A DNA stretch of 64,000 nucleotides from Vescimonas fastidiosa (GCF_018326305.1 NZ_AP023415.1:558001-622000); one strand, 5' to 3'. Positions 1 through 8,230 are shown, counted from the stretch's first letter. Notes: a model not told the origin generated them from the letters alone. Numbers and translations are program-made.

Positions 1-212
1 GCCGGGCACAGAGGATCCTTCCCTTGCTCACGGAGGCGGAGCAGGAGGTTTTTCGCCGGGGCCGAAACGCCCATGTCCACTCCATTCCCCAGCATGCCAG
101 CCGGGCAGAATACCAGCAGGCCACTGCCCTGGAGGCGCTGTTTGGCTGGCTGTATCTGCGGGGACAGCGGGCACGGATCAACGAGCTATTTGTGTGCATG
201 ATGGAGGAGTGA
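1..212 (+). CDS. mrnC: Mini-ribonuclease III, C-terminal part
   Basis: Only the last ~70 residues are in the window; the frame is open back to base 3, so the gene is cut by the window edge. Mini-III is a dimeric RNase III-like nuclease without a double-strand RNA-binding domain that matures 23S rRNA ends in Gram-positive bacteria. The visible part has the family's RRGRNAH segment, the GRNAHVHSIP stretch, a YQQATALEALFGWLYL helix typical of the RNase III fold's second acidic helix, and a short polar C-terminus. It ends 3 bases before rqcH, so the two are probably cotranscribed. Identification is by motif recognition and is fairly secure despite the truncation. Confidence 0.85.
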   Translation, partial: RAQRILPLLTEAEQEVFRRGRNAHVHSIPQHASRAEYQQATALEALFGWLYLRGQRARINELFVCMMEE

Positions 213-215
213 GCT

Positions 216-1952
216 ATGGCACTGGACGCAATTTGCCTGCAAGCGGTGGTGGCAGAGGTCGCCCCGCAGGTGCAGGGCCTGAAAATTGAAAAAATCCAGC
301 AGCCTACCCGGGATCAGGTGATTCTTCTGCTTCGGGGCAACCGGAGACTGCTTCTGTGCGCCAGCCCCAGCCAGCCCAGGCTGAATCTTACGGCCCTGCT
401 GCGGGATAATCCCAGCCAGCCGCCCATGTTCTGTATGCTGCTGCGCAAGCACCTATCCGGCGGACGGATACTGTCCATGGAGCAGGCCCCCCTGGAGCGG
501 GTGGTGACGCTGCGTATAGAGGCTGTAAACGAGATGGGGGAGATGGGAACATTTTCCCTGATTTTGGAGGCCGTAGGCCGCCATTCCAATTTAATATTGT
601 GCGACAGCGAGGGCCGCATCCTCGACTGCCTGCGCCGGGTAGATTTTGAAATGAGCCGACAGCGACAGGTGCTGCCGGGCCTTTTCTACCACCTGCCGCC
701 CAGGCAGGAAAAGCAGTCGCCCGTGGATATGGAAGAGACGATGTTCCGTGCCCTTATGCAGAAGGCCGGTCCGGAGGTACAGGCGGATAAGTTCCTGCTG
801 GATACCTTCACGGCCCTGTCCCCCCTGTGGGCAAGGGAGCTTGCCTACCGGGCCGGAGGCAGCACCGATTGCCGCCTGGGTCGGGCACAGCGCCTGTGGG
901 AGGTGTTTTCCGCCTGGCAGGCCCGGGTGCGGCAGGGAGAATTCCGCCCCACTGTCATAGAGCGGGGCGGTAAGCCCGCTGACTTTACATTTGACTCGGT
1001 GCTGCAATATGAAAATGCCGGGAAGATGCGCGTCTGTGAGAGCTTTTCGGCCATGCTGGACGATTTTTTCCGGGAGCGGGAGCAGGCGGACCGGGTGCGG
1101 CAAAAAGGGCAGGATCTGCTGAAAACGGCTACCAACGCGCGAGACCGCCTGTGCCGGAAGCTGGCTATGCAGGGCCGGGAGTACGAAAAAACCCAGGATC
1201 GGGACCACCTGCGCATCTGCGGCGAGCTGATTACCGCCAACCTCTACCGCATGGGCCGGGGTATGCGTACCCTGGAGGCGGAGAACTACTATGAGGAGGG
1301 CTGCCCCCGGGTGACCATCCCCTTGGATGTGCGCCTGTCGCCTCAGGAGAATGCGGCGAAGTATTTTAAGCAGTATAATAAGGCCAAAACGGCGGAGAAG
1401 ATGCTCTCCCGGCTCATGGCTCAGGGCCGGGAGGAGCTTACCTATTTGGAGAGCGTGGTCCAGGAGATCGGTCAGGCGGAGTCGGAGCAAGATTTTGCGG
1501 ACATCCGATTGGAGCTGACCGAGGGCGGCTATATCCGGGGCCGGGGCAAAAAGCAACCGGGCTTTCAGCGCAAGTCAGAGCCCCGTCGCTTCCGCACGGA
1601 CAGCGGTCTGCTGGTCCTGGTGGGTCGCAGCAACCGGCAAAATGACAAGCTTACCGCTAAAACGGCAGAAAAAACCGACCTCTGGCTGCACACGCAGAAA
1701 ATACACGGCAGCCATGTGATCCTCTGTACCCGGGGGGCAGAGCCGGATGAGCAGAGCATTCTCCAGGCGGCGAAGCTGGCGGCCTACTTCTCCCAGGGCC
1801 GGGGCAGCGGTAAAGTAGCCGTGGATTATACGCCGGTGAAATATGTGAAAAAGCCTGCCGGTTCCCGGCCCGGCATGGTAGTCTACACCACCTATCGCAC
1901 CGTCCTGGTGGAGCCGGAGGAAGACCTCCCCCGCCGCCTGGCAATAAAATAA
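216..1952 (+). CDS. rqcH: NFACT family ribosome quality control protein RqcH
   Basis: RqcH (Rqc2/NEMF homologue, formerly FbpA-like fibronectin-binding protein) binds split 50S subunits carrying stalled peptidyl-tRNA and directs C-terminal poly-alanine tailing. The 578 residues match the family length (about 570). The N-terminal NFACT-N region contains PSQPPMFCMLLRKHL near residue 66 and the EAVGRHSNLIL segment; a helical middle follows; the NFACT-R (DUF814) domain carries DLWLHTQKIHGSHVIL from about residue 488. The Asp-Arg pair important for tRNA recognition in the Bacillus protein (D97-R98) aligns by eye with Glu94-Arg95 here, a conservative change. Start ATG follows a GGAGG-type site overlapping the end of mrnC. 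Family call is secure. Confidence 0.92.
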   Translation: MALDAICLQAVVAEVAPQVQGLKIEKIQQPTRDQVILLLRGNRRLLLCASPSQPRLNLTALLRDNPSQPPMFCMLLRKHLSGGRILSMEQAPLERVVTLRIEAVNEMGEMGTFSLILEAVGRHSNLILCDSEGRILDCLRRVDFEMSRQRQVLPGLFYHLPPRQEKQSPVDMEETMFRALMQKAGPEVQADKFLLDTFTALSPLWARELAYRAGGSTDCRLGRAQRLWEVFSAWQARVRQGEFRPTVIERGGKPADFTFDSVLQYENAGKMRVCESFSAMLDDFFREREQADRVRQKGQDLLKTATNARDRLCRKLAMQGREYEKTQDRDHLRICGELITANLYRMGRGMRTLEAENYYEEGCPRVTIPLDVRLSPQENAAKYFKQYNKAKTAEKMLSRLMAQGREELTYLESVVQEIGQAESEQDFADIRLELTEGGYIRGRGKKQPGFQRKSEPRRFRTDSGLLVLVGRSNRQNDKLTAKTAEKTDLWLHTQKIHGSHVILCTRGAEPDEQSILQAAKLAAYFSQGRGSGKVAVDYTPVKYVKKPAGSRPGMVVYTTYRTVLVEPEEDLPRRLAIK

Positions 1953-1964
1953 GCTAAAAAACTT

Positions 1965-2061
1965 GTCATTGCGAGACCGGCTCGCAAACTGGTCGTGGTA
2001 ATCCGTTTTCCCAAAAGGGAGAACGCGGATTCCCACGGTCGCAGCGTTCCCTCGGAATGAC
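1965..2061. repeat. Long nested palindromic repeat (REP/MITE-like)
   Basis: The outer ends GTCATTGCGAG (1965-1975) and CTCGGAATGAC (2051-2061) are inverted copies with one mismatch. A middle pair GTGGTAATCCG (1995-2005) and CGGATTCCCAC (2026-2036) and an inner hairpin (2005-2012 with 2017-2024, AAAA loop) nest inside. The whole 97 bp therefore folds as one long imperfect hairpin. A degenerate relative occurs at about 52541-52653. It resembles the dispersed GTCATTGCGAG...CGGAATGAC elements I recall from Oscillospiraceae genomes. Confidence 0.8.
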
Positions 2062-2079
2062 AGAAGTGTTCTCAAACTT

Positions 2080-2110
2080 AAAGCGGGCATCCTATTGGAC
2101 GCCCGCTTTT
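2080..2110. terminator. Bidirectional terminator between rqcH and DUF378 gene
   Basis: A perfect 9-bp stem AAAGCGGGC (2080-2088) and GCCCGCTTT (2101-2109) encloses a 12-base loop. A T-run follows on the plus strand, and the A-rich side gives TTTAAGTTT on the minus strand. It sits between two convergent genes. Confidence 0.75.
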
Positions 2111-2121
2111 CTTCAGCATAT

Positions 2122-2328
2122 TTAATTACTCTCCGAAGATTCACGGAACAGCATTGTGATACACCACAGACCGGCGATGCCTACCAGCGCATAGATGATG
2201 CGGCTGAGGGCGGCCAGCTGACCGCCGCAAATAAACGCAACGCAGTCAAAGGCAAACAGCCCTACGCCGCCCCAGTTCAGCGCGCCGATGATGACCAGAA
2301 TCAGAGCGATGCGGTCAACGATCTTCAC
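2122..2328 (-). CDS. DUF378 family small membrane protein
   Basis: This 68-residue protein has two predicted membrane helices (about residues 6-27 and 38-60) and the DUF378 hallmark IGALNWGGVGLF. DUF378 (YuzA-like) proteins are widespread in Firmicutes and have no established function. The start is GTG, preceded by AAAGGAGGAGGTCC on the minus strand, a strong ribosome site. The gene stands alone and converges on rqcH, with a shared terminator between them. Family recognition is confident; function is unknown. Confidence 0.85.
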   Translation of the reverse strand: MKIVDRIALILVIIGALNWGGVGLFAFDCVAFICGGQLAALSRIIYALVGIAGLWCITMLFRESSESN

Positions 2329-2452
2329 GATGGACCTCCTCCTTTTCCTAAAAAATACGCCGATATGTAGTCTGTCCCCGGCGGGCAGAATTATTCCGAA
2401 ACAAAAAAATTGAGAGAGGCAGAAATATTTTCAGACTTTTGGCGGAAAGTGA

Positions 2453-2481
2453 TTGAAATGGGCGGTGGACTTATGTATAAT
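2453..2481 (+). promoter_or_regulatory. Sigma-A promoter of the DUF1015 gene
   Basis: TTGAAA (2453-2458), a 17-bp spacer ending in TG, and TATAAT (2476-2481): an extended -10 promoter 55 bp before the start codon. Confidence 0.8.
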
Positions 2482-2535
2482 GCAGAATAGAAGCAAAACT
2501 GCTTGATGCAATGTATTTTGAATAGGAGGAAAAAC

Positions 2536-3819
2536 ATGAACAAGAAGTTTGAAAAGCTTGGCTTCTATCCTGCCGACATTCTTATGCCGAAGGATTGCGA
2601 CATGACCAAGTGGGCTGTGGTGGCCTGCGACCAATTCACTTCCGAGCCGGAGTACTGGGAAGCGGTGGAAAAGCAGGTGGGTGACGCCCCTTCCACCCTG
2701 CGCCTGATCCTGCCTGAGGCAAATTTGAAGGCTCCCAATGTAGACGAGCTCATCGAGGATATCAACGCCTCTATGAAGAAGTATCTCGCTGACGGCGTGT
2801 TCAAGACCCTGTCCGACTCCCTGATCTATGTTGAGCGCGAGCAGTCCGACGGCAAGATCCGCCACGGCCTGGTGGGCATGGTAGACTTGGACGCTTACGA
2901 CTTCACCCCCGGCTCCGGCGCCCTGATCCGCGCCACTGAGGCCACCGTTCAGGACCGTATTCCTCCCCGGGCCCGCGTGCGCCGCAACGCTCCCATTGAG
3001 TTGCCCCATGTGATGCTGCTCATCGACAACCCCGAAAAGACCGTCATTGAGCCTCTTACCGCTGCTGCTGACAGCATGGAGGTGGTCTATGACTTCGATC
3101 TGATGCAAAACGGCGGACATATCAAGGGCTATAAGCTCTCCGATGCGCAGATCAGCGCCGTGGCCGACGCCCTCACCGGTCTGTGCTCTGACGAGGCCCA
3201 GATGGCCAAGTACAACCTCTCCGGTGCGGCACCTTTGCTGTTCGCCGTGGGCGATGGCAACCATTCTCTGGCTACCGCTAAGGCCTGCTATGAGGAGCAG
3301 AAGAAGGGCAAGACCCCCGAGGAGTACCTGGCTCTGCCCGCTCGCTACGCTCTGGTGGAGGTGGTGAACAACCATGATGACGCCCTGCAGTTTGAGCCCA
3401 TCCACCGGGTGCTTTTTGGTGTGAAGCCCGAGCATCTTATGGCCGAGCTGAAGAAGTTCTATCCTGACTGCTATGAGGGACAGGGCGAGGGCCATGTGTT
3501 TGCCTACAACTATGCGGACAAGTCCGGCTTTATCACCATTCCCCATCCCGAAAAGCAGCTGTGTGTTGCCTCTGTGCAGACTTTCCTGGACAAGTATCTC
3601 AAGGAGTTTGGCGGCGAGGTGGACTATATCCACGGCGACGAGGTGGTGGATGAGCTGGGCAGCAAGCCCGGCAACTTCGGTATCAAGCTGCCTGCCATGG
3701 GTAAGGAACAGCTCTTTAAGACCGTTATGGCCGACGGTGTGCTGCCCCGCAAGACCTTCTCTATGGGGCACGCCCAGGATAAGCGCTACTATATCGAGGC
3801 TCGCAAAATCGTAAAATAA
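2536..3819 (+). CDS. DUF1015 family protein, ParB/sulfiredoxin-like
   Basis: The 427-residue protein matches DUF1015 proteins in length and in the segments DMTKWAVVACDQFTSEP near the N-terminus, RIPPRARVRRNAPIELPHVM in the middle and VGDGNHSLATAKACYEE around residue 240. The DGNHS motif corresponds to the DGHHR-type motif of the ParB/sulfiredoxin fold, in which nucleotide-dependent kinases of free serine have been described; I recall, without being able to check, that some DUF1015 members act as serine kinases. ATG 2536 is chosen because AGGAGGA lies 5 bases upstream, although the frame is open further. The gene has its own promoter and a stem-loop after it. Family is likely; activity is inference. 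Confidence 0.8.
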   Translation: MNKKFEKLGFYPADILMPKDCDMTKWAVVACDQFTSEPEYWEAVEKQVGDAPSTLRLILPEANLKAPNVDELIEDINASMKKYLADGVFKTLSDSLIYVEREQSDGKIRHGLVGMVDLDAYDFTPGSGALIRATEATVQDRIPPRARVRRNAPIELPHVMLLIDNPEKTVIEPLTAAADSMEVVYDFDLMQNGGHIKGYKLSDAQISAVADALTGLCSDEAQMAKYNLSGAAPLLFAVGDGNHSLATAKACYEEQKKGKTPEEYLALPARYALVEVVNNHDDALQFEPIHRVLFGVKPEHLMAELKKFYPDCYEGQGEGHVFAYNYADKSGFITIPHPEKQLCVASVQTFLDKYLKEFGGEVDYIHGDEVVDELGSKPGNFGIKLPAMGKEQLFKTVMADGVLPRKTFSMGHAQDKRYYIEARKIVK

Positions 3820-3845
3820 TCGTGGCATTTGCGCATAAACTGTGC

Positions 3846-3851
3846 TAAAAT
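3846..3851 (+). promoter_or_regulatory. Possible -10 box before the ispE pair
   Basis: TGTGCTAAAAT gives a reasonable extended -10 (TAAAAT 3846-3851), but the matching -35 17 bp upstream (TGGCAT) is weak. It lies ahead of the stem-loop at 3854, which would then be in the 5' leader. Confidence 0.3.
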
Positions 3852-3853
3852 AG

Positions 3854-3887
3854 AGCCGCTGGGAGAGAAGTCCTCCCGGCGGCTTTA
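3854..3887 (+). terminator. Stem-loop after the DUF1015 gene
   Basis: A 12-bp stem (3854-3865 with 3873-3884, one G-T pair) is followed by only TTTA. It may terminate the DUF1015 transcript weakly or be a leader structure for the next operon. Confidence 0.5.
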
Positions 3888-3907
3888 CTCGATGGGAGGG
3901 AGAAGGA

Positions 3908-4270
3908 GTGCTTTGGATCTGGTGGCCGGGCTTTGTAGTCCCGGCATGTATGGTGCTGGGCGGCCTGGGCTGGAGGTGCATTCGGCAGCTGCCCTACCGC
4001 CGAAAAGAGGCGCTGAACCCGGAGCAGCTTCTCTATGCTCGGGAGACTTTTTGCCGCACCCTGTGGCAGTTGGGCCTGGCCCTTGGAGCGCTGATTTTCA
4101 TGGTTATGCGCTCGGTGCGGCTGCTGGGTATTTTGCCTCAGGAGATTATGACAGGTGTGGCCATAGCGCTGGAGATTTTGTCCGCAAAACTGGTAGAGCC
4201 TGCGGTGCAGCGGGCTATGTGCGAAAAATTCGGCGATACATTGTTAAACGGAAAAGAGGATGAAAAATGA
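3908..4270 (+). CDS. Small membrane protein of unknown function
   Basis: I do not recognise this 120-residue protein. It has a tryptophan-rich first hydrophobic segment (residues 3-22), a basic stretch with RQLPYRRKEAL, and a second hydrophobic segment around residues 50-75, followed by a charged tail. The start is GTG 3908, with GGGAGG about 8 bases upstream; an overlapping frame starting earlier has no comparable site. The stop overlaps the ispE start in an ATGA junction, so translation is probably coupled to ispE. Coupling and codon use argue that it is real, but it offers no functional clue beyond membrane location. Confidence 0.65.
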   Translation: MLWIWWPGFVVPACMVLGGLGWRCIRQLPYRRKEALNPEQLLYARETFCRTLWQLGLALGALIFMVMRSVRLLGILPQEIMTGVAIALEILSAKLVEPAVQRAMCEKFGDTLLNGKEDEK

Positions 4271-5118
4271 AACTGACGGAATTGGCCCCTGCCAAGCTGA
4301 ATCTTACGCTGGAGGTAGGCGAAAAGCGCAGCGACGGATACCATGAGGTGCAGTCGGTGATGTCCTGCGCAGCCCTGTATGATGAGGTGACCCTGGAGAG
4401 CGGCACAAGCGGCGAGATCTCCATGACCTGCGATTGCCCGGGCCTGCCCTTGGACGACACAAATCTTTGTCTCCGGGCGGCAAAGCTGTTCTTCAAAAAG
4501 ACAGGTATACCCTGCGATGGTCTGCATATTGAGCTTTCCAAGCGTATTCCCATGCAGTCGGGTCTGGGCGGCGGCAGTGCCGATGCGGCGGCAGTTCTGC
4601 GAGGCCTGCGCAAGCTCTATCGCCCGGAGATGATGATAAAGGACCTAGAGCGTATGGCCGCGGAGCTGGGCAGCGATGTGCCCTTCTGTGTGCGCAGCGT
4701 AACGGCTATGGTCCGGGGTAGGGGGGAGCAGCTTCTGAAGCTGCCTAAGCTGCCCTTATGCTGGTTCGTTATCTGCAAGCCGGAGTTTTCCTTCTCCACG
4801 GCGGAGATGTATGCCAAGCTGGATGAAAAAGAGCTGGTTTCTTCCATTGACACCCTGGGCCTGATTAAGGCACTGGAGTATCAGGATATGCAGGAAATCA
4901 GCGATCGTCTGGGTAACTGCTTTGAAGGGGTTTTAGAGGCGAGCAGCGAGATTTTTGCTATCAAAAATAGGCTGCTGGCGCTGGGCGCCCGAAATGCCTG
5001 CATGAGCGGCTCCGGCTCGGCGGTCTACGGCTTGTTCACCCGGGAGGACAAAGCCAAGGCTGCGGCGGCAGAGCTGCAAAAGATCTATCCCCAAACCTGG
5101 TTTGCCGAAAGCGTTTAA
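4267..5118 (+). CDS. ispE: 4-diphosphocytidyl-2-C-methylerythritol kinase
   Basis: IspE phosphorylates CDP-methylerythritol at the 2-hydroxyl with ATP, a middle step of the MEP isoprenoid pathway; dxs and ispA of the same route lie elsewhere in the window. The GHMP-kinase signature is clear: PAKLNLTL with catalytic Lys10, KRSDGYHEVQS near residue 19, the ATP loop GLGGGSADAA from residue 99, and ELGSDVPF with catalytic Asp137. At 283 residues it has normal length. It overlaps the upstream small membrane gene by 4 bases and is followed directly by a terminator. Assignment is secure. Confidence 0.96.
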   Translation: MKLTELAPAKLNLTLEVGEKRSDGYHEVQSVMSCAALYDEVTLESGTSGEISMTCDCPGLPLDDTNLCLRAAKLFFKKTGIPCDGLHIELSKRIPMQSGLGGGSADAAAVLRGLRKLYRPEMMIKDLERMAAELGSDVPFCVRSVTAMVRGRGEQLLKLPKLPLCWFVICKPEFSFSTAEMYAKLDEKELVSSIDTLGLIKALEYQDMQEISDRLGNCFEGVLEASSEIFAIKNRLLALGARNACMSGSGSAVYGLFTREDKAKAAAAELQKIYPQTWFAESV

Positions 5119-5142
5119 AAATCAGAAACACCGTCCATACTG
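5113..5142 (+). promoter_or_regulatory. Candidate sigma-F promoter of spoIIR
   Basis: GTTTA (5113-5117), 15 bp, then GTCCATACTG (5133-5142) fits the sigma-F pattern GYWTA-N15-GgnrAnAnT at most conserved positions. In Bacillus, spoIIR is a sigma-F gene. The -10 box overlaps the 5' arm of the terminator at 5126, so a transcript from here would lack that arm. Confidence 0.45.
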
Positions 5143-5171
5143 TAAGAAATTCTACATAGGACGGTGTTTTT
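5126..5171 (+). terminator. Terminator after ispE, overlapping the spoIIR leader
   Basis: A perfect 11-bp stem AAACACCGTCC (5126-5136) and GGACGGTGTTT (5159-5169) is followed by a T-run ending 3 bases before the spoIIR start codon. It should stop transcripts coming from ispE. Confidence 0.8.
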
Positions 5172-5173
5172 CT

Positions 5174-5806
5174 ATGGGTAAAAAACAAAACAAAAGCAAG
5201 TGGAACGCACTGGAGTGCGCCCTGCTTATCATGCTGGCAGTATGCCTGCTGATGGGCGCAGCGGCTTTGGGTAGACAGGACCGACTTCAGCAAAAAATGA
5301 TTCGCCTTCATGTGGTGGCAAACTCAGACAGCCAACGAGACCAGGCGCTGAAGCTGCAAGTGCGCGACAAGGTACTTGCCTTTACAGAGAATACCATGCG
5401 CACTGCTGCGGACAGACAGGAGGCCAACCGCACCCTTCGAGCGGCCCTGCCCACTATTCAGGCCATGGCGGAGGAGACCCTGCGGGAAAATGGCTGCGCT
5501 GACAGAGTGGAGACCCGCCTGGAGCCGGTTGAGTTCCCACTGAAAACCTACAGCGGTTTCCGCTTACCGGCAGGGGAATACCTGGCGCTGCGCGTACTGA
5601 TCGGTGAGGCAGAGGGGCAGAACTGGTGGTGCGTAGTCTATCCGCCCCTGTGTATGACAGCAGCCGCGAATGTCCGGGAGACGGGTATAGCCTGCGGTAT
5701 GGAGAGGGAGGATCTTGATTTCATGCAAGAGGAGGGGGAGGAATACCAGGTGAAGTTCCGCTGCGTGGAGCTGTGGGAGCAATTGCGCCAGTGGCTGCAT
5801 AAGTAA
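5174..5806 (+). CDS. spoIIR: Stage II sporulation protein R
   Basis: SpoIIR is made in the forespore under sigma-F, is secreted into the intermembrane space, and triggers SpoIIGA to process pro-sigma-E in the mother cell. The 210-residue product has a basic N-terminus, one signal/membrane segment (ALLIMLAVCLLMGAAALG), and the family segments MIRLHVVANSDSQRDQALK, LPAGEYLALRVLIGEAEG and NWWCVVYPPLCM. ATG 5174 is chosen because it places the signal segment properly; the frame stays open upstream to a TTG inside ispE, which would encode the terminator hairpin as protein. The only ribosome site is a modest AGGA at 5158-5161, inside the hairpin's 3' arm. Family call is secure; the start is likely. 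Confidence 0.9.
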   Translation: MGKKQNKSKWNALECALLIMLAVCLLMGAAALGRQDRLQQKMIRLHVVANSDSQRDQALKLQVRDKVLAFTENTMRTAADRQEANRTLRAALPTIQAMAEETLRENGCADRVETRLEPVEFPLKTYSGFRLPAGEYLALRVLIGEAEGQNWWCVVYPPLCMTAAANVRETGIACGMEREDLDFMQEEGEEYQVKFRCVELWEQLRQWLHK

Positions 5807-5840
5807 TTACCACCTTCATCGAAAATTTGGGAAAGAAATA

Positions 5841-5869
5841 GTGACAAGCCATACCTTTTGTGTTATAAT
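5841..5869 (+). promoter_or_regulatory. Sigma-A promoter of the capD-like gene
   Basis: GTGACA (5841-5846), 17 bp, TATAAT (5864-5869), 76 bp before the start codon. Confidence 0.75.
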
Positions 5870-5944
5870 TATAAAACTTGCAGCGGAAACACTGCATTTT
5901 CAAGAGGGTAAATTCCTCTGGCAATACAAAGGATTGGATCTGTC

Positions 5945-7855
5945 ATGAAATTAAGTAAACGGAAAATTGAGCTGATGCTGGTAGACATTGCCATCATCAT
6001 CTGTGTGTACTATATGACTGCGTTGGTCGGCATTTTGCGCCTGCATTCCATCGTCCTTAACGGGGAGCTGAACCTCATCCGTTTGACTGCCCTGGTGATT
6101 ATGCTGATGACCGGGCGAATCCTCTGCGGTGTGTACCGAAATGTTTGGCGCTACGCCAATATCGAGACTTATTTGACCATTATGGTTTCGGATTTTATAT
6201 CCAATTTGATTCTGATGCTCATCGGTCGGGTGTGGTTTGCGGTGAATCTAGGCATTGGCGTGCACATGATCGTGGCCATGGCTATTTTACTGGTGACACT
6301 GCTGTCCAGGTACTGCTATCAGCTCCTCTACGCCTACCGCTGCAAAAACGCAGATAAGACCATCGAGGGTAACTCCATAAACCAAATTTATAAAGCGGAA
6401 GTGGCCATCGTAGGCGCAGGGAATGTAGGCGCCACCCTGGCAGATGAATTTTTCCGCAACCCCCGATCTCGCTATGTGCCGGTGTGCTTCATTGATACAG
6501 ACCCGGAGAAAATCGGTCAGACGGTCAACGGTGTGCCCATTTATTCCGAGGACGACAGCACAGCCAACCTTTTAAAGCGCATGAAGGTGCAGGAGATCAT
6601 TATTGCTCTGCCGGACCTGACTGTGGAGCGCAAGCAGCGGCTATATGAGCGTTATCGCCGCACCGGGTGCTCCGTGAAAATATACGACTATCCCTCCGGA
6701 ACGGAGGAAAAGTCTACGGCCAAGCGTACCCTGCGCGATTTTCGCATCGAGGACCTGCTGTTCCGGGATCCCATCGAGGTGGAGAATCCTGAGACGAAGG
6801 CTTTTTATGCCGGAAAAACCGTGCTGGTTACCGGCGGCGGTGGTTCTATCGGTTCGGAGCTTTGCCGTCAAATTGCGGCCCTGCAACCGAAGAAGCTGGT
6901 TATTTTAGATATTTATGAGAATAATGCCTACGATGTGCAGCAGGAGCTGATCCGTAAATACGGGGATAAGCTCAATCTGGAGGTCATCATCGCCTCTGTC
7001 CGGGATGTAGAGCGCTTGGAGCACATCTTCCGTGATCTGCGGCCCGAGATTGTGTTCCACGCCGCCGCTCACAAGCATGTGCCGCTGATGGAGCACTCCG
7101 GTGTGGAAGCACTGAAGAACAATGTGCTGGGTACATACAATGTGGCGGAGATGTCCGAAAAGTACGGCGTGGAAAAATTCCTGCTCATTTCCACCGACAA
7201 GGCTGTGAATCCCACCAATGTCATGGGTGCCAGTAAGCGTCTGTGTGAAATGGTCATCCAGTGCCGGGAAAACAGCAAAACGGAGTTTACGGCGGTGCGT
7301 TTTGGCAATGTATTGGGCAGTAACGGCTCGGTAATCCCCCTGTTTAAGCGCCAAATCGAAGCCGGCGGCCCGGTCACTCTTACGGATAAGCGTATCATCC
7401 GCTATTTTATGACCATTCCCGAGGCGGTGCAGTTGGTAATGGTCACCTGTGCCATGGCCCACAATGGGGAGCTGTTTGTGCTTGACATGGGTAAGCCTGT
7501 AAAAATTCTGGATCTGGCGGAAAATATGATCCGCCTGTCCGGCTTTACGCCCTATAAGGATATCGACATTGTGGAGATAGGCCTGCGTCCGGGCGAAAAG
7601 CTCTATGAGGAGCTGCTGATGAAGACAGAGGAGCTGGATAAGACCAGCAATGACATGATCTTCATTGAGCGGGATAAGGGCTTGCCCCGGGAGGAAGTAG
7701 AGCGCAAGCTGGACTTGGTGCGCCAGGCCATCGAGACGGAGGAGCAGTCCGCCGTGTTAGAGGTCATCCGCAAGACCGTGCCCACCTACCACGACCCGGC
7801 AGAAATTAACGGCAAGGCCGATCAGGCTCGGGAGACCGCTGCGGCTAACGAGTAA
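5945..7855 (+). CDS. Membrane nucleotide-sugar 4,6-dehydratase/epimerase (CapD/WbpM/PglF family)
   Basis: This 636-residue enzyme belongs to the long, membrane-anchored short-chain dehydrogenases that convert UDP-GlcNAc to a 4-keto-6-deoxy sugar for capsule, O-glycan or protein glycosylation. Four hydrophobic segments occupy residues 1-135, a first Rossmann-like (CoA-binding-type) domain starts with [17 protein letters not shown], and the catalytic SDR domain begins with [18 protein letters not shown] near residue 293. It contains [12 protein letters not shown] and [17 protein letters not shown], typical of the WbpM branch. The C-terminal tail is acidic and alanine-rich. It is transcribed alone from its own promoter; no other glycan genes are adjacent, so the sugar product cannot be named. 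Confidence 0.9.
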   Translation: MKLSKRKIELMLVDIAIIICVYYMTALVGILRLHSIVLNGELNLIRLTALVIMLMTGRILCGVYRNVWRYANIETYLTIMVSDFISNLILMLIGRVWFAVNLGIGVHMIVAMAILLVTLLSRYCYQLLYAYRCKNADKTIEGNSINQIYKAEVAIVGAGNVGATLADEFFRNPRSRYVPVCFIDTDPEKIGQTVNGVPIYSEDDSTANLLKRMKVQEIIIALPDLTVERKQRLYERYRRTGCSVKIYDYPSGTEEKSTAKRTLRDFRIEDLLFRDPIEVENPETKAFYAGKTVLVTGGGGSIGSELCRQIAALQPKKLVILDIYENNAYDVQQELIRKYGDKLNLEVIIASVRDVERLEHIFRDLRPEIVFHAAAHKHVPLMEHSGVEALKNNVLGTYNVAEMSEKYGVEKFLLISTDKAVNPTNVMGASKRLCEMVIQCRENSKTEFTAVRFGNVLGSNGSVIPLFKRQIEAGGPVTLTDKRIIRYFMTIPEAVQLVMVTCAMAHNGELFVLDMGKPVKILDLAENMIRLSGFTPYKDIDIVEIGLRPGEKLYEELLMKTEELDKTSNDMIFIERDKGLPREEVERKLDLVRQAIETEEQSAVLEVIRKTVPTYHDPAEINGKADQARETAAANE

Positions 7856-7865
7856 GTGTCCCTTT

Positions 7866-7903
7866 AGAAGCTCCTGCCCTCTGCACAGAAGGCAGGAGCT
7901 TCT
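7866..7903 (+). terminator. Stem-loop after the capD-like gene
   Basis: A perfect 13-bp stem AGAAGCTCCTGCC (7866-7878) with GGCAGGAGCTTCT (7891-7903). The T-run is short, then A-rich, so termination strength is uncertain. Confidence 0.55.
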
Positions 7904-7936
7904 TAAAAAAGAAGAGCTGAAACAATGAGTTTGTGG

Positions 7937-7965
7937 TTGACAAAGCAGCGACCCTATGATAAAAT
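7937..7965 (+). promoter_or_regulatory. Sigma-A promoter of the tRNA-Ser pair
   Basis: Perfect TTGACA (7937-7942), 17 bp, TAAAAT (7960-7965), 37 bp before the first tRNA. Confidence 0.85.
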
Positions 7966-8001
7966 AAATCTTGCGTTTGGGTTGAGCGCACTTTCACACA
8001 C

Positions 8002-8089
8002 GGAGAGATGGCTGAGTGGTCGAAAGCACCGGTCTTGAAAACCGGCGATGTGAAAGCATCCGTGGGTTCGAATCCCACTCTCTCCGCCA
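8002..8089 (+). tRNA. tRNA-Ser (UGA anticodon)
   Basis: Acceptor arms GGAGAGA (8002-8008) and TCTCTCC (8079-8085) are followed by discriminator G and an encoded CCA. The anticodon stem CCGGT/ACCGG encloses CTTGAAA with anticodon TGA at 8036-8038. A long variable arm (GATGTGAAAGCATC) and GGTTCGAATCC T-arm fit a class II serine tRNA. Confidence 0.97.
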
Positions 8090-8106
8090 AACCGTTTATA
8101 AGGAAT

Positions 8107-8200
8107 GCAGAAGTACCCAAGTGGCCGAAGGGGCTCCCCTGCTAAGGGAGTAGGCGGCTTAAAAACCCGCGCGAGGGTTCAAATCCCTCCTTCTGCGCCA
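8107..8200 (+). tRNA. tRNA-Ser (GCU anticodon)
   Basis: Acceptor arms GCAGAAG (8107-8113) and CTTCTGC (8190-8196) with G and CCA encoded. The stem CTCCC/GGGAG encloses CTGCTAA, anticodon GCT at 8141-8143. The long variable arm is class II. Only 17 bases separate it from the preceding tRNA-Ser, so both come from one transcript. Confidence 0.97.
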
Positions 8201-8230
8201 TCAAGAGACTACAAAAAAGTTGTAGCCTGC

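Noticed and set aside
5102..5173. Upstream TTG start for SpoIIR
   Set aside because: It would lie inside ispE, translate the terminator hairpin and bury the signal segment 50 residues in.
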